Shown here one piece after another: positions 47,286-59,279 of a DNA stretch of 64,000 bases. Below the pieces are notes generated by a model. That model did not search any database. It saw only the letters and a list, made by a program, of their open reading frames with translations, and was not told the origin of the DNA. Position 1 is the first letter of the stretch, and every line of letters begins with the position of its first letter. Position numbers and translations under genes: made by a program. This stretch comes from Platycnemis pennipes (taxonomy: Eukaryota; Arthropoda; Insecta; Odonata; Platycnemididae): the NCBI GenBank assembly GCA_933228895.1, contig OW121849.1:37914354-37978353 (forward strand), written 5' to 3'.

Positions 47286-50029
47286 GATAGTGGCGCGTCC
47301 GGATTGCGTCGAACGAAATAAAGAAAGCTTCTATTAATTATTCATCTCGTTGGGAGGATGCCGGAGTAGGGAGGAGAAAAAAAAGATGGTTTGAATGGTC
47401 CCGTATAGGCACGTTATCTTGACTATGTGTTTGTAAGTAGGAGATGCTGTCTCCCCCCGATGTCATATCATATGTTCCGCCTCTTTGCTGCAGTTACATG
47501 AGTCATGCTTGAGAATACCAACTCGTCGAAATGAGGTGCGGGAGACTAGCTTCTATCCTCGTCCCTGTCATGAATGATTGAGGAGGGATCCATTCCAGCT
47601 CATGGCTCTCACATTCGAAATCAATAAAAAATTGTTTCATTGTATTTTTAATCTCACCCCGTAGTGTATCACATTTCCTGTTAGTGAAAATGAAACAAGT
47701 CTCTCGAATAAGAATAATTCTTCTTGATCCCTGAAAGGTTAGCTTATAATGGACATATTACTGATAGAATATTACTAAGAAGAGTTAATTCAAGCAATTC
47801 TAAAAGACTAGAGTTTCATGTTCGTTGTAATACGTGGAGATTAGCAAAGTTCAAAAACCACATTGCAGAATTATTATATAAATACAGGAAAAAACCTCAC
47901 CCCTTCAATATGCTAACAACCGCATTGTTCATTTGAGGATACATTATTTGCCAAATAGTTCTGATTTTATTATCTAATGTATCATTTAGCACATTTAAGA
48001 AACTGTATGGAACTGATAACTCCTACGTCGCCATTTATCCATGTAAATTTATGATTTGTGCCAATAACTCTGAATGGAATATATTTGAACGATATTCAAT
48101 AAATCTTATTCCTCTTTTATAATAAAAGTGAGAATCCCTTGTCTGGTGTTCATAACAATTAAATATCGAATTTTTTACTGTTGTCACGTTTTGGCCACGC
48201 AGCATGATCTACTTAAAGAGTTAAAGGAACACCATGGGAAATCTACCAACAATTTTATACCATATCAATCCAAAGGCATCGGTTGATAAGTAGGCTGAAA
48301 GAATCTGTTCTTGCGCCATATATACTTTCTCATTTACTCATGGTTTCTATGAGTAAAGCAATAAGAATTATGGTTGCTCACAAAAGAAGTCCAGGTTGGA
48401 ATCAGGCAGCTCCAGATCAGTGGCCAAAACATTACTTCAGGGGAGACGATGATATCTTGCTATAATGAGTTTGTTGGGCCGAAGGGAAGTGTCCACTTCG
48501 CGGGAAGAACTTTGGACGTCGATAACGTAACTGTCCGCGTTTATTTTGCCAGATACTCTACCGCTCCCGGACAAGCAAGGTTCTTAGGTTCCTTGTTGAG
48601 GATTTTGGTTGCCGGTACTTGTTTGGTACCGACCTCTTTCCCCATCCAATCACACTACATCTCCCCTCCCCCAACTTCCCCATCCCATTCAATTTTGCAG
48701 GGAGTCACCTTCTTTAGTTCCTCTCGTTTTTCCTTATGTTAACCCTTGAAGTGCTTAACGACTTACCCTCCAGGGGCTTCCTCCTCGTTCCTAAACACCT
48801 CCTCTCGCTCTCTCTCTTGTTTCTGCCAGGGGCATCAATTCCGTTTTTCCTTGGGGAAGGCGGTAAGATTTTCTCACGAGGGTAAGATTTTCATAAAGGG
48901 AAAAAGATTTAAATCACTCTGTTTACAATGAAGCAAGATCAAAACACTTCCCTGCTAAAGATAATTCAATTCACAAAGAGCAGTGAAGTTTAGACACGAA
49001 AAATATACAGATTTAAAGATGCATAGGAGAATAATGAATGCCATCAACCTTGCATTAAAAGTTAATTTTAATTATCATAAAAATAAAAGCCATATTATAT
49101 GTCTATAATGTTATCATCGTCAATTATTTATGAAATTAAAATTCAATACAGCAAAAAGAGTTATACATTGTTCCCCAGTTAATTTATTCATTGTGTTTCA
49201 TGCATCGCAACGACTTTGATGAATCTCCTCTTAAATTTTATTTAAAAACTGTTTCTTTTAACATATATTTGGAAAATAGAATTCAATTCTCATTTTCAAT
49301 GAAAATGTAAATTCATTGTCAGCCTAAATGCGGTAAAACGACTTTTCAAATATAATAAGGTCTCAAGGATTGAAGTACTGGAACGGATGAACCTACTTAC
49401 GAGATTGCAGTATACACCTCGTCTTTCTTTCATGCAAACCTTGATTTTGCATCTTGCATATCTCCATGACAAACGTTTGTGACGTATATTTTTGGAACTT
49501 TTTAGGAAAAGAGTCGGAGAAGAAACCTAGAAGACTCACTGATAAAAGTTCACCTCATAAGAAACTAGTACAGGCTTAGCTATTTACATAGGACAATTTC
49601 TAAATACCATACAATCTTTGAATTGAAGAATTGCGGCGAGTAGTTTTTATAGTTTTATATTGCAGTGTTTATTTTGCACCCTTGTCCATATTTTCTCGTC
49701 CAGCGGTAAACGGTGAATGATGGATGATCTAAGATTTAATTAGACTTTTTTAGAGGCGGGAATAAATCCAGTATCATATCCGTAAATAGCGTTTTAACTG
49801 GCTGCTAAAAATTTCGTCTTTTATCGCCCTTAAGTAGATAAGTAATAAACGTGGAATATATTCAAATAAAAATGTCACCCCACGTTTTTTTGTTTCACTG
49901 CTGGGTTCTAAAATTTTATGCTAAAAATGTTGAACTATTATGGAAGGGGAGAGTTAGCCCACACTGCCCTCTTCCATAAATGACTAGAATGGCTTCTCCG
50001 ATTTATTTTCCCTCTTAGATTCGCCTCCG
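47286..50029. other. Mixed non-coding stretch
   Basis: A C/T-rich patch at 48,640-48,835 includes a perfect-looking acceptor (see rejected items). Otherwise AT-rich with no recognised element. Confidence 0.4.
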
Positions 50030-50660
50030 ACCACGCCCAAACCATGGCACGACACCACTGTTTTTCGCCACCCTCTCCGCACCACGGCGAGGGAGTATCC
50101 TGCCTCCCTTGGTGCACGCGTCCCCCTTATCTAATTCCTGCACACCGCCCCGCACCGCAAGGGTTTTTCCTAGCTCCGATGCTCGCCGCTCCCTATTCCT
50201 TCTCTCCCCCCATTTCCCATCAGCCCGATCCTTCACACCCTTGCACCTTTTATCTAATTCCCAAACCCCTGCCTAAAACCCCAAACCACTCGCCCTGCCT
50301 CCCCCTTTCGGCACATCTCTTCTAATTTCTCCCCACCCAGGCCGCACCCATTATCTAATTCTCTCCCCTGCTTCCCTCCCATCCGTTCCCACCCCCTACC
50401 TCCCCGCCAATATCGTTTCTTCCCTCCCCTCCCTACCCCCCGGCCACCCGGATACAACCCTCCCTCTCCTCTTTTCCTCTTCACCGCCCCCTACTTTCAT
50501 CTCTCCCGCTCTTCCTTTTCTCTTTCCACTCTGCTCGCCCAAGATCTCATCTTTTGATCAACACTCTCCCCTAATAATTTTAACCCGTCTCAGCCACTTC
50601 CCCCTCCCTCCCACTCCCGACCGCCCCTCCCTCCCCTCATCCCCGCGCGGCCAGCGGTTG
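50030..50660. other. Pyrimidine-rich island with repeated 11-mer
   Basis: C/T-rich + strand with CpG. The 11-mer TTATCTAATTC occurs three times in it (50,127, 50,250 and 50,351), each after a C-rich segment, which hints at a decayed tandem unit of about 100-120 bp. Frames on both strands are compositional. Confidence 0.5.
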
Positions 50661-51605
50661 TCTACCTGCTATCCACTCCGTGAATCAGCACACTCGAGAA
50701 AGGGCTGAGGACTTAGCATCCCACCCACTGCACTGTTTTCCAACCACTCACTGGTTGTTTAATTACATACCTATCGATAACGCCTTCATCATCATCATCA
50801 GCCAACAATCCCAAGATTGCCTTGATGCATCAGATCTGCACCTGATTCTCCTATCGACTAATCTCTTTAAATTCGAATAGTTCTTCCCTTTCACATCCTT
50901 CATTACTCGTTCTATATATCTCAAGCGAAGCCTTCATTTACTGTTATTTCTCTTCATATCTCTCTTGATGATTGTCTTCACCAGGACATCATGTCTCAAG
51001 ATATGTTGTGTTAAGTTGTCTCGTCTTCTTCTTAAGGAATTCTCAAGTATGAACTATGTAACCAGCCTATTAAATGAACTAAAATGGGAATTTTCAGATA
51101 GTAGGTTGAAATTTAGACTTAATCTCTTAAATAAATTTCAATATTATATTTTCACTCCTTTAATATAAAATTTTCGTTAAAATATTTTGCGAACAACAAC
51201 TTCCTGTGGTACACTGGACCATAATCACAAAATTAGAGAAATTAATTGCTGATCTGATAGATTCAAAATGTCTTTCTTTCCTCGTGCAATTAGGGATATC
51301 AATAGCTGCAATTATATCTAATAGCATAAATAGGAGTGTATAAATGGATAGGATAGATAGTTGCATGTTGGTATAAGGACTTTAACCCTACCCAACTAAT
51401 AACATGTTTTTGCACCTTTGCTTTTTTATGTTTTTTAATCTGTGAAGTTTAGACTAGAGTATTATTACTAATCCTTTTTATGCATGAAATGTAATGCATG
51501 TTTTGTGTGGATTCGCCCCCTACCACACACTCTTATGGTGGCTTGCATGGTATAATGTAGATGTAGATGTATTAATAAGACTTCTCTCCCCCCCTACTCT
51601 TCTTA
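50661..51605. other. AT-rich stretch with a short ATC repeat
   Basis: (ATC)n at about 50,786-50,801. No other structure. Confidence 0.4.
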
Positions 51606-52339
51606 AGGCCGTTTTACACGGTCATAGAGACTGCCGAAGTTGATGTTAATTCTGTTTGAGCAGTCGTCTGTGAAAGTTTGTGACGTAGAAAATTGCGAGG
51701 ACGCTTGCTTGACAGCTTTACACGGTGCAATCGTCGGTGCATTATGTCAGTGACAATATACCATTCAGTAGCGGTAATACCGTCAATATATTGCATAACA
51801 TCAAGATCTGTTAAGTAGCAATTAATTCGATATTAAAGATGTGATAAATTACCACCACTTTTAAATATGTTAAAGCCATAGTCCAAACATAATAGTGGAG
51901 ACCCTAGTCCCGTATACTTAGCCCAAAATTTGCAACACGAACGAACGGATGTGGGCCAAGGTAACGAGTGCTTCCTTTACGCACGAAATTTAAGCTTCCA
52001 CGTGATTAATCGCCCAGCTCATCATTATTGCACTTTATTCACTAATTATGGAGTTGAGTACAAACAAAAATACCCAACTCAATCGTCAACAACCTATTTA
52101 ATTGCAAGAATTCCCCAGGCAGATAGTTGCCGCTACATCTGCACCATTTAGTGAGAGAAATAAACTTCAAACTTGCACGAACGCATGTATCAGATTAGAT
52201 CGGGTTCTAATTTGCTCGCAAGCGTTCGCGCAGTGGCGCTGCCTGTCCTCGCTAGTCGTCGCTTTACACGGCGCAATATTTCTTGCAAAAGTGTTCTCGC
52301 AACAGCCTGCGCAGTATCAATGACCGTGTAAAAGGGCCT
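51606..52339. mobile_element. PIF/Harbinger-like MITE, 734 bp
   Basis: The left end AGGCCGTTTTACACGGTCAT and the right end read inward on the minus strand, AGGCCCTTTTACACGGTCAT, are inverted repeats matching over about 33 bp with few differences. TTA lies just outside each end (51,603-51,605 and 52,340-52,342), the 3-bp duplication of PIF/Harbinger elements. The end motif recurs inside both arms (CTTTACACGGTGCAAT near 51,718 and CTTTACACGGCGCAAT near 52,262), giving a nested structure. No transposase is encoded. The superfamily is inferred from ends and duplication. Confidence 0.72.
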
Positions 52340-52342
52340 TTA

Positions 52343-54059
52343 GGACTTCTTCGTTATTCACTTGGTCGTTCCATTTTATACACATCATTATTCTGTAGCG
52401 CCACGTTTCGAAGGATCCCAACTTTGACTTATCTGCTGCTTTTATCGTCCGTGTCTCGGTGTCAAAAATAATTATTGAAATGTTTCCTTTTGATAACGCT
52501 TTGGGATTCCGAATTTCCAAATCAAAATATGCACCAAATTAGCAAAGGGATAGCGTTCCATTGTATTTCCTAACCTCGATAATGTCAAGGTTCTAACGCC
52601 AGAGGCTTGAGCAGGTCAATGTGTTTTCTGCTAAAATAGTGAATTAACGAGACCATGCTCTTAAAATATTGACTATGTTGAGGCGAAATACTGTCGTACT
52701 TTTAGTGGATAGAGCTTCTGAATCATCAATCAGCGTAGTTACTAGCTTCAAGCTCAGATGGGTATTGCGAGTCATGCCGATTAAGTAGGAATCAACACGC
52801 CTTATGTACCAAACCTTGGAATAACTAACGTTATTAACAAGTATGAAAATATTAAATAATTAAACAAGCAATATGATGTAATTGGTTTCTTGCAAACTTC
52901 AATTGTAAGGACTCATTGACTCAGTGCGTGATGGAATTTTAATCTCTTTGAACGCGTGAGAATTCCTAGAGCTGTCACTTCAAATCTCATCATTAAACTA
53001 TTTACTGAATACGGAAGTTGCATTTGTCCCACTTCAGTTATGTAGTAGTGCTAAGGGTTACGTATTAACATTTCATTGCTGCCACCCGTAAAGCTTAGTA
53101 GATAGATCCTTTAAATGGGATTAATGTTCTTTCAGTAAAGTCTTGGTGTCATTTTATTGCATAAAAATTACTCATTCTTGTATCTGCGTAATAGAAAATA
53201 CAGTACCTGCACGGAAAAAGTAATAATTAGGACATTCAGTTAATTAAATATCTTTCATTCATTCATATACCGATTTCCTTATTGTTATGTATTCATTACG
53301 TATACTTGGGCGATGTGATATCTGAATATCTAGATCATTGTTTACCAGCTACGGTATATTCAGTTGAGTAAACCGCCAGCCTAAATACCGCTTTGTGCAT
53401 GGATTGATCTTACATTTGAAAATGTGTTTATTAAGGTTATACGAGAGAATCTTTTCTGCTGCCACTTCAATTCGCATTAATTTTACCGTTACATCATTTT
53501 TCTCTCACTCTCAATATAATATAATATTTATACCGAGATAAAATTATCACTTATCCTACTTTGTTGAAAACGAGTTTCTTGGGCCAAAAATGGGTCTGTA
53601 TCTAAGAAGAATTTCAACCCTTTATATTTTTAACAGCGGTTCAATCGTATAAGAATAGGTTTAATGGTGAAATACATTCAGGATTCCTTTAAAGTGGCAG
53701 AGTTTGAGCGTTAAACATTTATTTTTGCCTCTAAGAAAGCTTTTTTAGACGACCTAAAATGGAAACATTACCTACCCCCTGAGTGGTTATAAATGGAGTA
53801 CTTCGAGAAGGTGGTTAACACCGCGGATTCATGTTTACTGAATGGAAAGTCAACCCCTTTCGTATCCGTCTTCATTTCACTTAATGCCACGCACTTTGAA
53901 TTCGTTGAAGTAGAATCCGTCTTTTATTTCGACGTCTTATTTCGCTCGGCCATTGTTCCAGGTCTGTTTTTTGCACACACAAAATGTGCAGCGGATGGAG
54001 CTTGAGCAATCTTCCGACCTTAAAAAACATCCTCTCGCTGAATAAAGCCCCGCCATTAC
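52343..54059. other. AT-rich stretch, nothing recognised
   Basis: No element ends, boxes or phase-matching exons. Confidence 0.4.
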
Positions 54060-54520
54060 ACAAACAATGTCCCCTGCTCGATACATCTTCTCGACGCTCT
54101 CCGCTGGCCGCACCCCGTACGTGCGAAGATCTCAAACCCCTTTTCACCCCCTAACGGAAGTGAGAACGCCAGGTCCACCCCCATCGAGAAGGGGAGACTC
54201 CGTCCACAGTGTATCTATCTATCCGTCCCTCTGCTTCTCTGTTTCTGCTCGAAACACTGCGACACCCTTCCTTATCTCCCCTCTCATCTTTGTCATCCCC
54301 CCCTTACCTTTCCCCTCTCCAAGGCTCTCACACACTCTCATCCCCCTCCCAAAAACTCATTCAAAGTTCCTCCATTTAAGGTCTCTCTCTCCCTCTCTGC
54401 GTGGCCATTCACTCCCGCGCATTTTCCGGCCGGCTTCTTTTTTTTTAGTGCCCGTCTCCACCACCACAGTCGCCACTTCCATGTTTGTCCATCCGTTTTT
54501 ATCCTCTCTTCCCGCCTGGC
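54060..54520. other. Pyrimidine-rich island
   Basis: C/T-rich + strand with CpG. The 153-codon frame (54,067-54,528) is Pro/Ser/Thr-rich, without domains. Confidence 0.5.
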
Positions 54521-55641
54521 AGAAATAAATTAATCTTGCCAGCGCGCGTGCCTTGTCAACATCAGCGGACACGGACACACGTCATGTGCCGCAATCACAG
54601 TTATTCTCATGAACCCTCGACTCTAAACTCCTCGAAGAACTTAAGGATTTGGTTTGCCCTTGGTAGGAGCTGATATTTTAATTCCATTCAATAGGTAGGG
54701 AATTCAACGGAAAGCAATAATCCGGAACCGTTCGCTTTCTTCCCGATCTTGATAAAGGCAAGAGCTCGATTCTTACGGCTGAAAGTCGATTTGAAAATTC
54801 TCTCAGATCTCCTACGCAGAAAGAGACTCGGAGAAAGGAAGCTGTCGCTGAATTTCTCACCGGTTTCCATTTCGTCCGGTGAGCTTTAGAAACCTTAGCA
54901 ACACGGCCAAGTTTACGTCTTAAGAATCTGGCTAACTGATTTGTAGCTTTGAGGAACGAGTCTCAGTCACGAGGTTTCAGGAGCTCGAATATTAATGCCT
55001 TGAGTATTACAGTTGTCAAGAACGCTTTTGATTACGTCTATCACTTTGTGGAGTAAATTTTATCATGAGAATTTGGAATGTGCGTATTAAACCAAAACTT
55101 TAGCATTCGAGGATTGTATGCTGGTGGTAAAAAGTAGAAATTGAGTTTGCAGTACGATACAATACTTTAAAACTCTAAGAAGAAAGTTCATATATCTTCA
55201 TTTGTTTCAATTCATGGATTTGAGATAGTAAAACAAAATATCAACGACACTTTCAACAAAATTTCCTCTTAAAAAATGTTGGGGAAAGCGTGACATGTGA
55301 GTCGCGAAAAAGTTCAATTTCTTGCTCTTTTTTATTTTGGAGGCCATTCAATGCCTTATTCATTGTTTTCCGCCAAATGAGGCATAAAGCATTAAAAAGC
55401 ATTGCACGCTCTGTTCGTTTATTTGAACACTATTTTCAATGAAATTCAAGACCTTATTCTTCAGAACAAGTTTCAATGATCACCTTCCTCATTAGCACTG
55501 AGGTTCCCAAAAATATCGAACAAAGAGTCTCTGATCCAACGGTAATGATTAATGGGTTCTCGAGCGAACTAAAGAAATGACTTTCTGAGTGAAGAAAACA
55601 GTATTTTATCAGGAAGAGCTCGACTCTACCAAACGTTCATC
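54521..55641. other. Mixed non-coding stretch
   Basis: Nothing recognised. It precedes a PLE-type end, but no PLE coding sequence can be read in it. Confidence 0.4.
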
Positions 55642-55696
55642 CTGATGAAGCAGTGGATGCATCTAAATGATCCACCCCGCGATCCGAAAACCGGTC
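55642..55696 (+). ncRNA. Hammerhead-like PLE end, canonical first box
   Basis: CTGATGA at 55,642-55,648 is the exact hammerhead box. A stem II candidate follows, GTGGAT pairing with ATCCAC, then GATCCGAAAACCGGTC, giving GAAA, a CCGG mini-stem and the GTC triplet. A degenerate poly(A)-type signal (GAGATAAATGTG) comes next. The order and the CCGG mini-stem match PLE hammerheads. Stem I is not obvious by eye. Confidence 0.5.
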
Positions 55697-55779
55697 CGAA
55701 ATGAGATAAATGTGTTCGGATTCAATCGACGATCGCAGTATGCGTATTCTTTAGTCGATCAGTCGAGCGTACGCCCGTC

Positions 55780-56400
55780 GTGACGTGATTTCGAGATGAG
55801 GAAGAATATTTCAGAGTGGAGACATGTAGAAAGAGTCGACTGCAAGGGATGATGCAGATAATGGGAGGGAGGAGAATAATAGTAGTTTGAGATAGCTTCT
55901 TTAAGATGGGGAAGGAGGTATGAGTTTGAGGGAGTGGTGGAGAAAATAGGAGGCGGGAATAATGGCCGTCGAAAGGAAAGAGAGAGAGACGGCAAAATCT
56001 CTGCAGATATGAATCCGCGGGCGGATGCTTTATTAAAGCAAAAGTTCCATTGGACGGAAATAGAGCGGAAGGATGAAAAGATTTCTGTCGTCTTCTCCTA
56101 CTCCTCCTTCCAGCGTATGTCGCCAGGAGGCGTGCTTGCTACTGGAGGAGTGCCGCACTTTCTCCCAACTCCTCTTCCTCGTTCTCTCCCACCCTGTGCC
56201 CTGAATCCTTGCCCCCCATCGAGCAAGTGCACACACGCCTCCCAAAGGCGACTATGACTGAGTGGGGAATTGGAGCGAGGTGTGTCGGCAACCATCGCAT
56301 GGTCGCCGCAGCTTCTCTCGCGACCTCCAGCCATCCCGAGCGATGCGGGTTCTTCCCTCCCTCCCTTCAGCTATTCCTACCCTGGTTTCCGAAACGGCTT
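55780..56400. other. Purine island switching to pyrimidine island
   Basis: G/A-rich to about 56,080, then C/T-rich from about 56,090 to 56,385, with CpG around 56,300. Chance frames on both strands. Confidence 0.5.
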
Positions 56401-57891
56401 CAACGATGAAAGATAGGTATCCAAAATAAGGTTTGGGTGGTCATCTCTGTACATCTAAAATGCATCTTGAAAGGCACTGCAAGAGTGTGACTCGAGGTAT
56501 GCATGACGTTCCGGTGTCTTTTTTAGTGGTAGTGAGGCCTAAACCAAGCATAATCAACTGAATATTTGATAACTACGAAAAAACATAATTTCCATTGATG
56601 GGTTAAACATTTATTTGGATTAATTACGTTACTTTTACATAAGGCATGTTAAATAAACAAATGCATTTATTTCGCCAGCAGCTTTAGGATTATGAAGCTT
56701 TCTTTTTCAATTAATAAAATGATCTACGAAAACATCCATGCTCAGGAAAGGGAAAATACTCCCCGTGTGGTATTCGACCCCAGGCTCTCGAAAAGACAAG
56801 TAATTAACCCCGCTGTCTACGAGATCGACGCGTAGGGGTTCATTGCTCGAGCAAAACTTTTTACACGTGAGCTGAAATTTATGCTACCTACATTAAATCT
56901 ACCTATCCTCTTTTTCTCAATGTCTACTCGCTACTCTGAAAGCTAGCACGGGATCATGTGCCATGAGATGACTCCACTCTTGGCACGCATTAGCAAAGAG
57001 CAAATGGCATTGCTAGTGACCACACTACCGATTCTTCTGTTGAAAACTTATTTAATATGGGTAAATGACAAATTAACATGCAACACAGCCTCTCATCTCA
57101 AATAAAGACATAATTTTAGATTCCCTATAACTGCCAGACAAAATTTTCTGCCCTGGTCTGCAAAAGATGTTGAAATATAATTTTTATTCATTACAATAGT
57201 CCTGTCTCAGGTATACCTTTCGGGTCAATGTATAACATTTATTTCGAGAAATGAATAAGGAAGGGAAAGCACAGTGTTTCGTAAAAAAATCCAATGAACG
57301 CACAAATGATGTTCCTTGGCCATTGGAGAGATTTGGCTGGGAAAGTCTGAAAATTACATGGTTGCACATAGGTTTACGGATACGGTTGATTAATTCAAGT
57401 CACATGGGTTGTAAAGTTGACATTTTAGATATAACTCTGCACCCAAAATTCATCAGAAGGAGAAACAAAAGTGTCGTTGCAAGAAAGCTCATTCGTCGAA
57501 TCGAATGATTCATGATAATTAATCTCTCGCATCGAAGTTGAGCACAATTCAAATATATTTTGATACTTTTCAAAGAATTACCCTCTCTTTTTCTGCAATT
57601 TTCTCGCACTTTTTGATTTTTAACTAATTTCCATGGCTGGTGACCCCAACCACCCCTGTTGCACAAATTTGTGGTTGCTTGCGAATTAACACATATGCAT
57701 TCATATACAGAGTACCTTCCAATCACCTCAAGGGTAATAGCAGGAAAGTAGACCCCTAACTTGTATTAATTACTTGCAGCAAAGTCATAAATTGGTACGT
57801 TATAGGAAAAACTGGGGTTTTTGTGTGTTCAACATGAACTTAAAATTAAATGAATTGAAATGGAAAGGATTGTATTTATTAATTCGTCGAG
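56401..57891. other. AT-rich stretch with one tRNA-like segment
   Basis: Nothing recognised apart from the tRNA-like head at 56,757-56,838. Confidence 0.4.
56757..56838 (-). repeat. tRNA-like segment, probable SINE head
   Basis: The minus strand reads GATCTCGTAGACAGCGGGG (box A region) and CTGGGGTCGAATACC (box B), about 30 nt apart. It is too diverged for a working tRNA, and no body similar to the other SINEs was found. Confidence 0.35.
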
Positions 57892-58059
57892 TATTTTCTT
57901 GAATTCATCTATTAACTTATCGCATTTGGCATTTTAAGCGTGTTGTTAACAGCCGGTGTTACACGTACCTCTTGGACAAAGATGACCTTTTTGGCGAGAA
58001 TTGATGTTCATTGAAATTTTCACTGTAGGTAATTCACCACTTAAGGTAGGTTTGGATGG
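57892..58059 (+). repeat. Direct repeat, copy 1
   Basis: This 168-bp segment aligns end to end with 58,546-58,713 (about 80-85 percent identity by eye). Shared blocks include CTTGGACAAAGATGACC and AATTCACCACTTAAGG. It ends at TTTGGATGG, exactly where copy 2 passes into the hammerhead palindrome. Confidence 0.85.
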
Positions 58060-58545
58060 GGAGCAAAACCAATTTATGTGGGCCCAGTTATAACAGTGCT
58101 AACACCATTCCGTCCTCTATTTCGTTCTTTAGCTTAGTACTTTCCTACGTACCTTTCATCAAAAGCCTATCTTTATCATATTTTCTTTACTCCACTTATC
58201 TGATGCTTCCTTGTATAATGGCTTTCTATATTCCATCACCTTTCATTAATTCCTCCATCATCTTTTCCTTTGCTCTTTTGTTTTCCTCAAAAGCTTCCCT
58301 GCGTCTCTAAAATGCCCATAGCCTCCATGCGCTCATCTCCCTATTCCTTATCCCCCGAGGGCGGAGGCGTCAAAGGAACCCGATCTCTCATTCACTTCTT
58401 CCATATTATGTCGTCTCCGGCATTAATAACCAAACTAAACTTCCTTTCTCCATCTTATGACTAATGGTTTCAGGCTTAACTACGTGTAACCTCGCCGCAT
58501 TGGAAAATTTAAAAAAGTACCTACCCTTTTTGCGGTCCACTAGAG

Positions 58546-58713
58546 AGATTTTCTTGAATTTATCTATTCACTTATTCCATTTGGCATTTAATCGTATTGT
58601 TAACAGCCGGTGTTTCGCGTATCTCTTGGACAAAGATGACCTCATTGGTGAGACTTGATATCTATTGAAATTTTCACTCTAGGCAATTCACCACTTAAGG
58701 TTGGTTTGGATGG
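58546..58713 (+). repeat. Direct repeat, copy 2
   Basis: Second copy of the 168-bp unit, 654 bp downstream of the first. The sequence between the copies does not repeat. Together with the palindrome that starts at 58,714 it may be a PLE terminal unit (pseudo-LTR), or two copies of an unknown repeat. Confidence 0.85.
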
Positions 58714-58827
58714 AGTACGACCCAGGTGTCGTTGCATAATTACATCTTCAAGTCACGACCTGATCAGGATATTGACATCAAGTCATGACCTGTTAATGTT
58801 ACTATGTAACGAAACCCGGGTCGTACT
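58714..58827. repeat. Head-to-head hammerhead-like palindrome
   Basis: The outer 10 bp are perfect inverted repeats (AGTACGACCC and GGGTCGTACT). The inner 46 nt of each arm align with about 11 differences when read outward. Each arm reads as a hammerhead: a CTGANGA-like box (TTGAAGA in one arm, CTGTTAA in the other), a stem II (GTTAC-TAT-GTAAC in the right arm), then GAAACCCGGGTCGTACT. The right arm continues into CAATAAATC, a poly(A)-type signal. The arrangement parallels the palindrome at 25,741-25,895. Both first boxes are mutated, so self-cleavage is unlikely now. Confidence 0.65.
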
Positions 58828-59279
58828 CAATAAATCTCTCAAGTGAACCGCAAAAAGAGTACTTTTTTAAAATTTCTTTCTTCATCTTTTGAGTTTGGTA
58901 CCCCAGTGAATAGTTCCTTCCTTTAGTGAAATATTTCTTATGTCAGCGTGAATTTCCTTCAAATCCCTTTCAGTTAACAATTTGCAATTCCGCAATGGAT
59001 CATAGAAATGGCAGGCTAGTTAACTTGGTAGAATTTCCACTTTATGTGCAAATAAAATAAAACTCTGAGAGGCTCACTCAGCTCTTGTAAATGATCTGGA
59101 AAGGTTGAAACCGGTCAAGCCGTATATAATTATAGTTATGTAGAATAGAACAAAGCTTTATTTTATTTATATAATTCACATTTGATATCGAAATTAATTA
59201 ATTTCTATATTCGTTCAGATTTTTGAATTTCTAATTTGAGTAAGCATTAAGTAAGCTATTATTTTGCCTCTGTTTTTTT
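58828..59279. other. AT-rich stretch, nothing recognised
   Basis: No structured element beyond the palindrome tail. Confidence 0.4.

Noticed and set aside
46420..47337. 305-codon + strand open frame, the longest in the window
   Set aside because: It lies mostly in a C/T-only island where stop codons are rare. Two other + frames are open over the same span, and the product is Ser/Pro/Phe-rich with no domain.
48830..48862. 33-nt exon-like segment after an excellent pyrimidine tract
   Set aside because: The acceptor sits in a C/T-rich patch that makes such tracts by chance, and the exon is too short to judge without transcripts.
49401..49497. 97-nt minus-strand exon-like segment with a GTAAGT donor and open frame
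   Set aside because: The acceptor is weak (AAAAAG), no partner exon of matching phase was found nearby, and it is a single piece of evidence.
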